Origin: Terriglobia bacterium
Lineage (GTDB): Bacteria; Acidobacteriota; Terriglobia; Bryobacterales; Bryobacteraceae
Direction of reading: 5' to 3'
DNA length: 64,000 nucleotides
NCBI GenBank assembly: GCA_020073615.1
Contig: JAIQEX010000005.1
Coordinates: forward strand, 43,784-107,783
The notes under the pieces were generated by a model. It did no database searches, was not told the DNA's origin, and saw nothing but the letters and a program-made list of their open reading frames with translations. This document shows, piece after piece, positions 35,030 through 47,104 of the stretch (positions are counted from its first letter, which is position 1; every line of letters begins with the position of its first letter). A program made the position numbers and the translations under genes.

Positions 35030-36082
35030 CTAGAATTTTGCTTCGGGTGTCCACGCGGGCGCGGATTCCTCCCAGAGCCGGAGCGCGGCGGCGGCCACGC
35101 GATCGGCGGTGACGCGGGTCATGCAGCGGTGATCGATGGGGCATTCGCGGAGCAGGCAGGGGCTGCATTCGGCATGCTCGCGGACCACGCGGGCGAGCGG
35201 GCCGGTGGGGCCGGTGGTGGCGTCGTCGGTAGCGCCGAAAACGGCGATGGTGGGGACGCCCAGCGCGGAGGCCACGTGCATGGCGCCGGAATCGTTGGTC
35301 AGAAAGAGGCGGCAGGCGGCCGCGAGATCGATGAATTCGGCGAGCGAGGTTTCGCCGGCGAGATTGCGGGCGTCGATGTGGGAGCGGCACAGTTGCGCGG
35401 CGACCAGCTCGCACAGGGCGCGCTCGGAGGGCGCACCGAAGACGAGGACGGCGGTGTCTGGCGGAAGCGAGCGCGCCACCTCGGCGAAGCGCTCGGGGAG
35501 CCAGCGCTTGGCATTGCCGTAGGCGGCGCCGGGGCTGATGCCCACGGCGGGCGCAGCGATCGCGAGCGAGCGCAGGCGCGCGGCGCCGGCCTGACGGGCG
35601 GCTTCGATGCCTCCCAGGCGGATGGCGGCGGAGGGCGGGAAGCGCTCAAGGATGCCCGCGCGGCGCAGGAGCTCGAGGTAGTAGAAGCGCTCGTGGCGCG
35701 GGATTTCGCCGGGCTCGGGAACGGGGATGGCGCGCGTGAGCAGCCAGCCGCGGGCATCGCGGCTGTAGCCGATGCGCTCGGGGATCGCGGCGAGCCAGGC
35801 GACCAGCGCGGCGTCGAAGGCGTTTTGCAGCAGGATGGCGGCGTCGAAACGCTCTTGGCGAAGACGCGCGGCGAACTCGCGCCGGCCGCGGAGCCCCCGG
35901 GGCGCCGCATAGGGAATGACGTTGTCGATGGCGGCTTCGCGGGCGTAGAGATCGGCAATCGAAGGCCGCACCACAACGGCGATATGCACCTGCGGAAAGG
36001 CCTCGCGGATAGCGCCGATGGCGGGCAGGGACATGACCGCATCGCCCAGCCAGTTGGGGGCGCGCACCATGATCTTCGACAT
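35030..36082 (-). CDS. waaF: ADP-heptose:LPS heptosyltransferase II (WaaF-like)
   Basis: About 350 residues from the ATG giving [20 protein letters not shown]; an in-frame start 21 bp upstream is possible. GT9 features: [20 protein letters not shown] (the WaaF N-terminal signature), [39 protein letters not shown] and the Cys-rich [16 protein letters not shown] near the end, typical of WaaF. Adds the second heptose to the LPS inner core. First gene of a four-gene core-assembly operon and divergent from uvrB. Confidence 0.92.
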   Translation of the reverse strand: MSKIMVRAPNWLGDAVMSLPAIGAIREAFPQVHIAVVVRPSIADLYAREAAIDNVIPYAAPRGLRGRREFAARLRQERFDAAILLQNAFDAALVAWLAAIPERIGYSRDARGWLLTRAIPVPEPGEIPRHERFYYLELLRRAGILERFPPSAAIRLGGIEAARQAGAARLRSLAIAAPAVGISPGAAYGNAKRWLPERFAEVARSLPPDTAVLVFGAPSERALCELVAAQLCRSHIDARNLAGETSLAEFIDLAAACRLFLTNDSGAMHVASALGVPTIAVFGATDDATTGPTGPLARVVREHAECSPCLLRECPIDHRCMTRVTADRVAAAALRLWEESAPAWTPEAKF

Positions 36083-36137
36083 GGAAGACGGCGGGCAGGC
36101 CACTGATTTTCAGCATAGCTTATGCCAATCTGGAAGG

Positions 36138-38114
36138 ATGGGATTCCGGTTGATGGTGAACTACCGGCCGCGCGGCGATCAGGAAGCGGCGATTGCGGAG
36201 CTGACGCGCGGGGTTCGTGAAGGGGAACAGCACCAGGTGCTGCTGGGCGTGACCGGGTCGGGAAAGACTTTCACCATGGCCAAGGTGATCGAGGCCACGG
36301 GGCGGCCCGCGCTTGTGCTGGCGCACAACAAGACGCTGGCGGCGCAGCTCTACCACGAGTTCAAGTCGTTCTTCCCCGACAACGCGGTGGAGTACTTCGT
36401 CAGCTACTACGACTATTACCAGCCGGAAGCCTACATTCCCTCGAGCGACGTCTACATCGAAAAGGAAGCCACCATCAACGACGAGCTGGACAAGCTGCGG
36501 CTTTCGGCGACGAAATCGCTGTTCGAGCGGCGCGACTGCGTGATCGTGGCCAGCGTGAGCTGCATCTACGGGCTTGGGTCGCCGGAGGCCTACTACGGCA
36601 TGCTGCTCATGCTGGAGAAGGGGCAGAAAATCTCGCGCAACCAGATCCTTTCGAAGCTGGTGGAGATCCTCTATGAGCGCAACGACATCGATTTCCGCCG
36701 CGGGACGTTTCGCGTGCGCGGCGACGTGATCGAAGTCTACCCGACCTACGACGACAATGCCTACCGCATCGAGCTGTGGGGCGACGAAGTGGAGAGCCTG
36801 GCGCAGATCGATCCGCTGCTGGGGCAGGTGAAGCAGACCTACCAGCGGCTGCCCATCTATCCCAAGACGCATTACGTGATGAGCGAGGAGACGCGGCAGA
36901 ACGCCATGGACAGCATCCGCACGGAGCTGGCGTGGTGGCACAAGGAGCTGGAAAAGCAGGGCAAGGCAATCGAAGCGCAGCGCCTGTACCAGCGCACCAT
37001 GTTCGACCTGGAGATGATGAAGGAGATCGGCTACTGTCACGGCATTGAGAATTATTCGCGCCATTTTTCGGGGCGGCTGCCGGGGGAAGCGCCGCCCACA
37101 CTGCTCGATTACCTGCCGCACGACGCGCTGATGCTGCTCGACGAGAGCCACCAGACCATCCCGCAGTTGCACGGGATGTATCACGGAGACCGGTCGCGCA
37201 AGGAGGTGCTGGTGTCGCACGGGTTCCGGCTGCCGAGCGCGCTGGACAACCGGCCGCTGACCTTCGAGGAGTTCGAGCATCGCGTCAACCAGTTGATCTA
37301 CGTCTCGGCGACGCCGGGGCCGTACGAGCTGACCAAAACGGCGGGCGTGGTGGTGGAGCAGATCATCCGGCCGACGGGGCTGGTGGACCCGAGCGTGGAG
37401 ATACGGCCGGTGAAGGGGCAGGTGGACGACCTGCTGGGCGAGATCCGCAAGCGGACGGCGAACAACCAGCGGGTGCTGGTGACCACGCTGACCAAGCGCA
37501 TGGCGGAGGACCTGGCGGAATATTATTCCGAGGTGGGCGTGCGCTGCCGCTATTTGCATTCGGAGGTGACCACGTTCGACCGCATACGGATTCTGCGCGA
37601 CCTGCGGCGCGGCGAATTCGACGTGCTGGTGGGGATCAACCTGCTGCGCGAGGGGCTGGATTTGCCGGAGGTTTCGCTGGTGGCGATTCTGGACGCGGAT
37701 AAAGAAGGCTTCCTGCGGTCGGCGGGCTCGCTGATCCAGACCATGGGGCGCGCGGCGCGGCACCTGGAAGGGCACGCGCTGCTGTACGCGGACGTGATGA
37801 CGGACAGCATGCGGCGGGCGCTGGAGGAGACGGCGCGGCGGCGGCGGACGCAGATGGAATACAACGAGCGCAACGGGATCGTGCCGCAATCGATCGTGCG
37901 GCCGATCGACATGAGCCTGGTGGCGGTGGCGGAAGGGGACTACGTGACGGTGCCGCTGGAGGAAGAGGACGCATCGGAGAGCCTGACACCGGAGCAGCGC
38001 GAGCGGCTGATCGGCGAGATCGAAGAGCGGATGCGGGAGGCGGCGCGCAAGTTCGAGTTCGAGAAAGCGGCGCAGTTACGGGATCGGGTGAAGGCGCTGA
38101 AGGTGGTGGCGTAG
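36138..38114 (+). CDS. uvrB: Excinuclease ABC subunit B
   Basis: 658 residues from an ATG with GGAAGG directly upstream. Walker [16 protein letters not shown], the beta-hairpin [29 protein letters not shown], motif V/VI regions [20 protein letters not shown] and QTMGRAARH, and a C-terminal UVR domain ([20 protein letters not shown]). It verifies lesions and recruits UvrC in nucleotide excision repair. The region 37239-37634 of this gene was copied, with an internal deletion, to 40231-40539. It is convergent with uvrA across a scar of mobile DNA. Confidence 0.97.
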   Translation: MGFRLMVNYRPRGDQEAAIAELTRGVREGEQHQVLLGVTGSGKTFTMAKVIEATGRPALVLAHNKTLAAQLYHEFKSFFPDNAVEYFVSYYDYYQPEAYIPSSDVYIEKEATINDELDKLRLSATKSLFERRDCVIVASVSCIYGLGSPEAYYGMLLMLEKGQKISRNQILSKLVEILYERNDIDFRRGTFRVRGDVIEVYPTYDDNAYRIELWGDEVESLAQIDPLLGQVKQTYQRLPIYPKTHYVMSEETRQNAMDSIRTELAWWHKELEKQGKAIEAQRLYQRTMFDLEMMKEIGYCHGIENYSRHFSGRLPGEAPPTLLDYLPHDALMLLDESHQTIPQLHGMYHGDRSRKEVLVSHGFRLPSALDNRPLTFEEFEHRVNQLIYVSATPGPYELTKTAGVVVEQIIRPTGLVDPSVEIRPVKGQVDDLLGEIRKRTANNQRVLVTTLTKRMAEDLAEYYSEVGVRCRYLHSEVTTFDRIRILRDLRRGEFDVLVGINLLREGLDLPEVSLVAILDADKEGFLRSAGSLIQTMGRAARHLEGHALLYADVMTDSMRRALEETARRRRTQMEYNERNGIVPQSIVRPIDMSLVAVAEGDYVTVPLEEEDASESLTPEQRERLIGEIEERMREAARKFEFEKAAQLRDRVKALKVVA

Positions 38115-38214
38115 GGGGGGCGGGCTTAGTCGGAGTCAAACAATAAGCTGGACAAATGTTTGAGGCGAGCGTATTCTAAGGTGGCTGATCAGGTCCACGC
38201 GAGGGCGGTCTGTT

Positions 38215-38786
38215 TCGGGAGCTGAGAGGCGATGGCTGAAGGTTTTCGGCACCTTGAATGAACTTCAGGCGAGGCTGTTCGCCGCAGATAAAGCACTGGA
38301 TTTGGGGCGTGGCGGCATAAGTCGGCTGGCGGCTTTGACGGGGCTGTCCCGCGGAATTGAGCATCCCGATTCGCGTGTTGTGGTCCCTCCTTGGATTTGC
38401 GGGGGAAGCAACGGAAACCGACTTCGCGCATGGAAGCTCAACTTGCAGAAGATGGCGGATCAGATCCAGATACCGATCACGGTCTGTCCCTACCCTCCGG
38501 GAACCAGCAAGTGGAACAAGATCGAGCACCGGCTATTCTCGTTTATCAGTCTGAATTGGAGAGGAGAGCCGTTGATCAATTACGAGACGATCATCAACCT
38601 GATCGGTGCACCAAGACCCGCACCGGGCTCAAAGTCAAGGCAGTGTTGGACACGAACGAGTATGAGACCGGAATCAAAGTGTCTGACGAGCAGCTTGACG
38701 AAATCCAGCTCAGGCGCCACAAAGTTCATCCGGCGTGGAACTACACGATCTCGCCTCGCCGGCACACATGGCCATCCTGCGATTGA
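38215..38786 (+). pseudogene. Decayed ISAzo13-family transposase
   Basis: The N-terminal piece (FGTLNELQARLFAADKALDL, GRGGISRLAALTGLSRG) and the C-terminal piece (GGSNGNRLRAWKLNLQKMAD, PPGTSKWNKIEHRLFSFI, NWRGEPL) are characteristic of ISAzo13-type transposases. The central DDE part is deleted between about 38350 and 38395, and a frameshift near 38605 moves the last segment (RTGLKVKAVLDTNEYETGIK, HPAWNYTI) to another frame. The family protein is roughly three times this size. No inverted repeats or target duplication were recognised. Confidence 0.85.
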
Positions 38787-38854
38787 CCATATTATTTCTT
38801 AACTCCCCCTAAGCTTCGCTAGCTTAGCGAAGCTAGTCGCGGTGGCGCTTGTCT

Positions 38855-39480
38855 TCAACCGGCGGAACTTGCGACTATTGGTTTCCCGGAGTTTCCCGGA
38901 TTAGACAGATAATCGTGGATCGTCTTCATAAGCTTCCATGGTTCCTTAGTGAAATCAACCGCCAAACCCGCCAGCAGCTGCAACGCCTGAACGATCCAGC
39001 CCTTCTTATCCGTTGTGGCCGGGATTCCATACTCGCTCAGCATCGACTCCAGTTCCCCTGAAGAATTGACAAAGAGCCCGTTTCGAGCGCAAATATCCGA
39101 TACCGAATCGAATGCGGGCCTGATTTCGGGACCGAGCGCGGCCCGGCCCTTTCTCTTGACCTCACGCCACGGCTTTCCGATATCAATTGCCTCGTGAAGC
39201 TTTCTTCGACTTGCCGTAGGAGGCGATTCGCCGCCGCTCGATCAACTACGTTTTCGCCCGAAATCAGATCTTCAATCTCCCTCACGCAACTTCTCAGGAT
39301 TGAAAGACGCTCGTTCGGCTGAACCTCTCCCAGACTCGTCGCGATGTCTTCACGCAGTTGCTGCGCCTTGTCAGTGTCCGCCTTACTTGGCGCGATAACC
39401 TCCAGTTGCTTGTCAAATTCAGAGGTATCATTGAGTACGTCGATATCAACTATGCCGGCGCAGGGATGGCGGCGTAGGGG
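38855..39480 (-). pseudogene. Remnant of an OLD-family nuclease (C-terminal TOPRIM part), frameshifted
   Basis: The upstream segment reads AGIVDIDVLNDTSEFDKQLE (the DxD-type TOPRIM motif of OLD/ATP-dependent nucleases) through SILRSCVREIEDLISGENVV. Near 39200 the frame changes, and the other frame gives GKPWREVKRKGRAALGPEIR, then NGLFVNSSGELESMLSEYGI and KKGWIVQALQLLAG, which fits the C-terminal GxFvxxxGELE part of that family, and ends at 38855. The ATPase N-terminal half is absent. This is my pattern recognition; a profile search is needed to confirm it. It sits beside the HepT-MntA pair. Confidence 0.6.
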
Positions 39481-39498
39481 GGAGCGCCGGGGCAAAGG

Positions 39499-39837
39499 TC
39501 ACTCCTCGCCCAAAACGCGAAGGCAATGGGCGAGCAATTCCGGCACGTCCCTTTCAGCCATTTCCCTTATCAGTTCCGGGCTGAGGAACTCATAGGCATG
39601 CATGACGATGTTTCGAGCGCCGATGATGCCCGACCACGGAATTTCCGGGTGCGCCCGCTGAAAGGAGTCATCCAGTTTTCGGGCCGCTTCGCCGATGATT
39701 GTGATGTTTCGGCAGACAGCGTCCATGATCAGCGCCTTGGAAGTCCAGTTGTCGCCACCGGTAATCGTATACTCGGCTATACGCCGGCAGGAGTCGCGGA
39801 TGTGCCTAACGTAGATGAGTGGATCCTTGGCCGGCAT
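39499..39837 (-). CDS. hepT: HepT-like HEPN ribonuclease toxin
   Basis: 112 residues of the DUF86/HepT family. The catalytic RX4HXY motif is present as RNIVMHAY (~76-83), preceded by GEAARKLDDSF and PWSGIIGA, all typical. HepT cleaves tRNA or other RNA and is held inactive when AMPylated by MntA. The antitoxin gene lies immediately upstream on the same strand, the usual order. The gene seems intact, in contrast to its neighbours in the uvrB-uvrA scar. Confidence 0.9.
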   Translation of the reverse strand: MPAKDPLIYVRHIRDSCRRIAEYTITGGDNWTSKALIMDAVCRNITIIGEAARKLDDSFQRAHPEIPWSGIIGARNIVMHAYEFLSPELIREMAERDVPELLAHCLRVLGEE

Positions 39838-39843
39838 GGCGGG

Positions 39844-40134
39844 TTACAGAGGTATGGCCTCGGCAAGGACGCGGTCTCTTATGTAGGGGTGGATACTGCC
39901 GGATTCGACCAGATCCACGTCAACGCCCAGCAGATGCTGGAGATCCGAGAGGAAGCCGCCCATATCGAGCAGCCCGCGGCCTTTCTCCAGGTCCACAAGG
40001 AAATCGACATCGCTACCGGGCTTGGTTTCGCCCAAAGCGACCGAGCCGAATACGCGAACATTCCGGCAGCCATGCAGTTCGGCAAGGCGCAGTATCTCGG
40101 CTCTCTTATGCACTCGCAGTGTATCCAGCGTCAC
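39844..40134 (-). CDS. mntA: MntA-like nucleotidyltransferase antitoxin
   Basis: 96 residues from a GTG. The minimal nucleotidyltransferase motif GSX10DXD is intact (GSVALGETKPGSDVDFLVD, ~30-48). MntA proteins AMPylate the Tyr of the HepT RX4HXY motif. The stop is 6 bp before hepT. Promoter not recognised; the upstream DNA joins the uvrB fragment at ~40230. Confidence 0.9.
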   Translation of the reverse strand: MTLDTLRVHKRAEILRLAELHGCRNVRVFGSVALGETKPGSDVDFLVDLEKGRGLLDMGGFLSDLQHLLGVDVDLVESGSIHPYIRDRVLAEAIPL

Positions 40135-40230
40135 CGCTATGACCTTCGCCTTTATTGTCCGTCATATTCCACCGCGACGCGAGCATCTCCGGTCTTCTCG
40201 TCGGAGATTTGGGCAGGATGGTTCCAACCC

Positions 40231-40539
40231 GCGCTGGACAACCGGCCGCTGACCTTCGAGGAATTCGAGCACCGCGTCCAACCAGTTGATTTACGTCTCG
40301 GCGACGCCGGGGCCGCACGAGCTGACCAAGACGGCGGGCGCGGTGGTGGAGCAGATCATCCGGCCGATGGGGCTGGTGGACCCGAACGTGGAGATACGGC
40401 CGGTGAAGGGGCAGGTGGACGACCTGCTGGGCGAGATCCGCAAGCGGACGGCGAACAACCAGCGCGTGCTGGTGACCACGTTCGACCGCATACGGATTCT
40501 ACGCGACCTGCGGCGCGGTGAATTCGACGTGCTGGTGGG
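40231..40539 (+). pseudogene. Duplicated, internally deleted fragment of uvrB
   Basis: This stretch is nearly identical to uvrB 37239-37634 ([34 protein letters not shown]). It lacks exactly 87 bp (29 codons) between two copies of GGTGACCACG that in uvrB lie at 37478-37487 and 37565-37574; one copy remains here. A single extra C near 40281 also breaks the frame. It abuts the uvrA stop. A non-functional segmental duplication. Confidence 0.9.
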
Positions 40540-40541
40540 AA

Positions 40542-43437
<2,896 letters not shown>

Positions 43438-43448
<11 letters not shown>

Positions 43449-44379
43449 TCTGCGCGTCCCCCAGGTAAACGAAAGCCTGTTCCTCGACCAGCACGTTGCT
43501 CCTCCTGGTGAGCTGCACGGGCGTCGAAGCCTTGCCGATCAGCCCCTCGCCGGCCAGGTATTCGCACGCCGTGGTCACCCCTCCGATATTGAAATTCCGC
43601 TTGAAGTGGGCCTCGATCTCGGTCGACGACCGCGCTTCGCCCACTTCGCGCAGGTGATCGAGCACCAGCCGGAACAGCGTAGGCGCCCGCTCGGCCAGGT
43701 AACCGTCCACTGCGTTCAGCGCCGCCTGCACGTTCTTCCGCGTCTTCTTCGCGTTGAGCAGATCGGCATAGATGGTCTGGAAGAACGCCGGATTCAGCTT
43801 CATGGCCTGCGGAATCACCTCGCGGTCCGCCAGCAGGCGCGCGCCGATCACCTCGATCCGCGCCAGCGGCGTGGCCGCGTAGAGAATCCAGAGCGCGGTG
43901 TAGTCCAGGTCGCCGCGCGTCACCAGCCATTTGTGGGCCTTGTCGATGGGCGGCAGCGCGTGCGTCGCCGCGGCCAGCAGTTGCACTTCGGTGTCGCGCT
44001 CGCCGATCTCGTGCAGCCGTTCGCAGAGGCCGGCGATGGTCTCGTCGTGGGTGTACAGCAGCCGCCCTTTCGCCAGCAGCGAATGCATGAAGGAATTGCG
44101 GACCGCGCCTTCGACCGCCTTGCGGAACTCCGCCCGCGGCATCAGGAACGCGTGCACGTTCACCCCGCCGGCGTTGAGCGACACGCTCTCCCTGTCCGCC
44201 TTCTTGTCGTCGATGGTAATCAGCGCCAGGTCGATGTCGGACTTCGCCCAAACGGTGTCGTGCGACAGGCTGCCGCACAGGATGGCGGCCAGGATAGACC
44301 GGTCCTCCTTCACCTGAGCCACCAACTCTTCGAGCGCTGCGGTGAACCTCTTTTGAGTGGATTGTGGCGAACTGCTCAC
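43438..44379 (-). CDS. Nucleotidyltransferase-domain protein of unknown function
   Basis: 313 residues. The N-terminal ~100 residues are a Pol-beta-like nucleotidyltransferase with GSX10DXD ([19 protein letters not shown], ~36-54). Residues ~120-230 are helical ([20 protein letters not shown]), and the C-terminus looks like a small wing ([20 protein letters not shown]). Related proteins in Gram-positive and acidobacterial genomes are uncharacterised. The stop overlaps the uvrA start by 11 bp, so it is likely cotranscribed with uvrA; there is no evident repair role. Confidence 0.75.
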
Positions 44380-44434
44380 TTGTCCGTGCCTTGTATTATG
44401 CCTGACGAATGGGCGCCATTGCCAACGGACGGAA

Positions 44435-44995
44435 TCAGGCCTGGAACATCGAGATGCCCGCGATTCCGAGAGCGCCGGCGGCGATGCATTCGGGCGCGTT
44501 CTGTGGCGTTATGCCGCCCACGGCGAAGACCGGAATGGGGACGGCGCGCGCGGCTTCCCGCAGGCGGGCGAGGCCCAGCGGCGGGCCGTAGGAGGCTTTC
44601 GACGGGGTGAAGAATACGGGACCGAAGACCGCGAAATCGGCGCCGGCGGCGGCTGCCTGGAGTTCCACGATAGAGTGCGCCGATACGCCGATCAGGAAGC
44701 CGGGCGGAGCGATGGCGCGAAGTGTCTCAGGCGGGATGGAATTCGCCGGCAGATGGACGCCGTGCGCGCCCGCGGCAAGCGCGACATCGGCGCGGGAGTT
44801 GACCAGGATGCGCGTGCCGTGGGGATTGGGCAGCGACAGAGCGCGGCGCACGAGATCGCAGAGGGCGCGCGCGGGCAGATCTTTTTCGCGAATCTGGATG
44901 CGCTCGATGCCGCGGTCGAGAGCGCGCGCGATGTATGCAAGGAGCGCCTCGACGCCACCGGCGGCGCGGCGGTCGGTGATGTAGTAACGCAGCAT
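44435..44995 (-). CDS. thiE: Thiamine-phosphate synthase (or TenI-like paralogue)
   Basis: 186 residues, shorter than the usual ~210. TIM-barrel motifs of ThiE are in order: [74 protein letters not shown] and [20 protein letters not shown]. It joins HMP-PP and thiazole phosphate to form thiamine phosphate. The start is immediately downstream of the FmdE-like gene's stop (1 bp). No other thi gene is nearby, so a TenI-like role cannot be excluded. Confidence 0.85.
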   Translation of the reverse strand: MLRYYITDRRAAGGVEALLAYIARALDRGIERIQIREKDLPARALCDLVRRALSLPNPHGTRILVNSRADVALAAGAHGVHLPANSIPPETLRAIAPPGFLIGVSAHSIVELQAAAAGADFAVFGPVFFTPSKASYGPPLGLARLREAARAVPIPVFAVGGITPQNAPECIAAGALGIAGISMFQA

Positions 44996-45583
44996 TCAGA
45001 GCGGGTCGTAGTAGCGTTCGCCCGCGCAGGCGCGGCACAGGGTGCGGCCGTCGCGCTGGACTTCGCGCTTGAAGTTGACGCCCTCGCCGCACTGCGCGCA
45101 AACCACGCGCGGCCCCTTGTATCCGGGAAAGTCTTCGGGGCCGAGCGAGACGCGCACCCACTGGATATCGAACAGCTCCTCGTCGGCCAGCTCGCGGTAG
45201 GCGCGCATCTGCTGAAGGTTCCGGTCTTCCATTTCCGGAAACATTTCGCGGGCTCGTTGCTTGGAGCCCTCGCGCGCGATCACGCGCACGGCGCGGTCGT
45301 TCTGCAGGTCGCAGAAGGTGGCGGCCACTTTGCCGAAATCGCGGAACTTGAGGGCGCGCTTGCCCAGCCGGCAGCCGGTGACGATGGGGACGGCGTCGGT
45401 GGCGCAGCGGTCGATTTCGACGAAGGTCACGAGGCGCTTGCGGTCCTTACCGGCGGGATCGCCGATGCCGAGCAGCTTCACGCCGTAAAGTGCCAGGCGC
45501 AGCCCCAGGACCTGGCCGGCGCACATGTGGCCATGGGCCTGTTCGGCGAGCACTTCATATTCGGCGAAGGAGAGCAAAGGCAA
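44996..45583 (-). CDS. FmdE-like protein with C-terminal zinc finger
   Basis: 195 residues. The FmdE domain (~5-130) shows AEQAHGHMCAGQVLGLRLAL, where HGHMCAGQVLG is the typical HxHxCxGxxLG signature, and EIDRCATDAVPIVTGCRLGK. The C-terminus is a DksA/TraR-like zinc ribbon (CAQCGEGVN ... CRACAGERYY). FmdE-domain proteins are linked to molybdenum or tungsten enzymes such as formylmethanofuran dehydrogenase. It lies in the same run as modC and modB (6 bp after modC), which supports a molybdenum connection. Confidence 0.85.
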   Translation of the reverse strand: MPLLSFAEYEVLAEQAHGHMCAGQVLGLRLALYGVKLLGIGDPAGKDRKRLVTFVEIDRCATDAVPIVTGCRLGKRALKFRDFGKVAATFCDLQNDRAVRVIAREGSKQRAREMFPEMEDRNLQQMRAYRELADEELFDIQWVRVSLGPEDFPGYKGPRVVCAQCGEGVNFKREVQRDGRTLCRACAGERYYDPL

Positions 45584-45589
45584 CAGCTA

Positions 45590-46621
45590 TCAGCTTATAA
45601 TGCGCAGGGCTTCTGGTGGGAACTCCACCTGCCAGGTTCGATTATCTTTCTGGCGGGCGAACTCCTCGCGCGACACGTCGGCAAAGATACCGGACGAAAA
45701 TTCCAGGCGGACCGCGCGCGCGCCGTGGGAGACGCGGACGAGCTGCGCGGAGACGGAATTGGGCGGCGGCTCGAGGCCGCCGGAGTGGACGCGCAGATCT
45801 TCGGCGCGGATGGCGGCCGAGACGCGGTCGCCGCGAAAATGTCCGGGGAGATAGGGCCCGGTCAAGGCGAAATCCGCGAACTCCAGGCGGCTGCTGTCGC
45901 GGCCGGGATCGAGCGCGGCAATGGTGCCGGAGAACAGATTGGGGTATCCCAGGAGGCGCGCGGCGTCGACGGACTCGGGCTGGCTGGCCACCTGGCGCGG
46001 CGCGCCGCGCTGGGCAATGCGGCCGGCGGCGAGAACGATGAGTTGATCGGCGGCGGCACAACAGAGGTCGAGATCGCGGGCAACCAGCAGGACCGCGGCC
46101 GGGGAGGCGGCGCGGACCTCGCGGAGCAGCGGCTCGTCGATGGCGCGGTCGTCGAGCAGCAGGAGTTTGGGAGCGCCCACCAGCGCGCGCGCGATGGCGC
46201 CCCGCAGTTTCTGCGCGGGGGAGAGTTCGCGGGGCCGGCTGGAAGCGGCATCGGTGAGTTGGAATTTTTCGATCATCTCGGCGACGCGCCGGCGGCGTTC
46301 CAGGCGCGGCCAGCACCTGGCGGGGAAAGCGACGTTCTGGCGCAGGGTCATGTGCGGGAAGAGCGCGTCATGCTGTCCGACATAGCCGCAATGGCGGATG
46401 CGGGCGGGCACATCGACGCCCGCTTCCGCGTCGAAGAGGATGGCGTCGTCGAGCAGGATGCGGCCGGAATCGGGGAGCGTGAGGCCGGCGATGGATTCGA
46501 GGATCAGCGTCTTGCCCGCCTCCGGCGGCCCGTAGAGCGCGGTAACGCCGGGGGGAATGGAGAACTCGACATCGAGCGAGAAGGCTGGCGGGATTTTCCT
46601 GCCGAGGCGGACCTGGGTCAT
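45590..46621 (-). CDS. modC: ModC-like molybdate ABC transporter ATPase with degenerate active site
   Basis: 343 residues. ModC layout: an ATPase domain (~1-225) plus a C-terminal TOBE/MOP-like domain (~235-340; NLFSGTIAALDPGRDSSRLE, SAAIRAEDLRVHSGGLEPPP). Walker A is GPPEAGKT and the Q-loop GYVGQHDALFPHMTLRQNV is normal. However, the signature is LSPAQKLRGAIARAL (LSGGQ in the family), Walker B is LLLLDDRAIDEP with Asp at the catalytic Glu position, and the switch His is Arg (VARDLDL). Low or altered ATPase activity is therefore likely. It overlaps modB by 4 bp. No modA is in the window. Confidence 0.7.
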   Translation of the reverse strand: MTQVRLGRKIPPAFSLDVEFSIPPGVTALYGPPEAGKTLILESIAGLTLPDSGRILLDDAILFDAEAGVDVPARIRHCGYVGQHDALFPHMTLRQNVAFPARCWPRLERRRRVAEMIEKFQLTDAASSRPRELSPAQKLRGAIARALVGAPKLLLLDDRAIDEPLLREVRAASPAAVLLVARDLDLCCAAADQLIVLAAGRIAQRGAPRQVASQPESVDAARLLGYPNLFSGTIAALDPGRDSSRLEFADFALTGPYLPGHFRGDRVSAAIRAEDLRVHSGGLEPPPNSVSAQLVRVSHGARAVRLEFSSGIFADVSREEFARQKDNRTWQVEFPPEALRIIS

Positions 46622-47091
46622 ACGCGGGGATCCGCGAGCCAGAACGCCGCCGCCAGTTCCGCCACCAGGCGCGCGAAGACCAGGGCAATCGCGGCCAGAA
46701 GCGCCCGGATCGCCAGCGGCAGCTCAATGCGCGCAAAGACGCGCCACTCGGAGGCGCCGAGGCTGCGGGCGGCGTTGCCGTATGCCGGCTGGAGGGAGGC
46801 GAACGCCACGCGCGCGGAGCGCACCAGCAGGGGCGCGGCGGAGAGCACGCCGGCGGCCACCAGGCCCGCGCGCGTCAGGGGCCATACTCGGCCGCGGACG
46901 GCCAGTAGGTAGTAGCAGAGCAGCGGGGCGGGCAGAGCGATGGCGGCCGTGGCGAGCGCATCTAGCGTGCGCTTGCCCGGGAATTCGCGCAACAAAGCCC
47001 GCGAGAGCCACACGCCCGCGACGGCGGCAATGACGGTGGCGAGCGAGGCGATTTCCAGACCGAGCGACAGCGGATAGCGATCGGCGGGCAT
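46618..47091 (-). CDS. modB: ModB-like molybdate permease, shortened
   Basis: 157 residues versus ~225 in ModB. Several membrane helices and the coupling EAA loop AARSLGASEWRVFARIELPL (~112-131) are present, as is LPAPLLCYYLLAVRG. The C-terminal part after VAELAAAF is missing: the frame ends in DPRV just before modC, so the last helix and the GEFGAT-type segment are lost or replaced. It overlaps modC (4 bp). With the weak ModC motifs this suggests a decaying or divergent transporter. A different ABC importer of oxyanions is possible. Confidence 0.65.
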   Translation of the reverse strand: MPADRYPLSLGLEIASLATVIAAVAGVWLSRALLREFPGKRTLDALATAAIALPAPLLCYYLLAVRGRVWPLTRAGLVAAGVLSAAPLLVRSARVAFASLQPAYGNAARSLGASEWRVFARIELPLAIRALLAAIALVFARLVAELAAAFWLADPRV

Positions 47092-47104
47092 GCGGGAGCT
47101 TCAA

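Noticed and set aside
36120..37889. Minus-strand frame over uvrB
   Set aside because: Shadow of uvrB, low-complexity His/Arg-rich reading.
44357..46912. 851-codon plus-strand frame over thiE, FmdE-like and modC genes
   Set aside because: Spans several minus-strand genes with good motifs; no recognisable domain.
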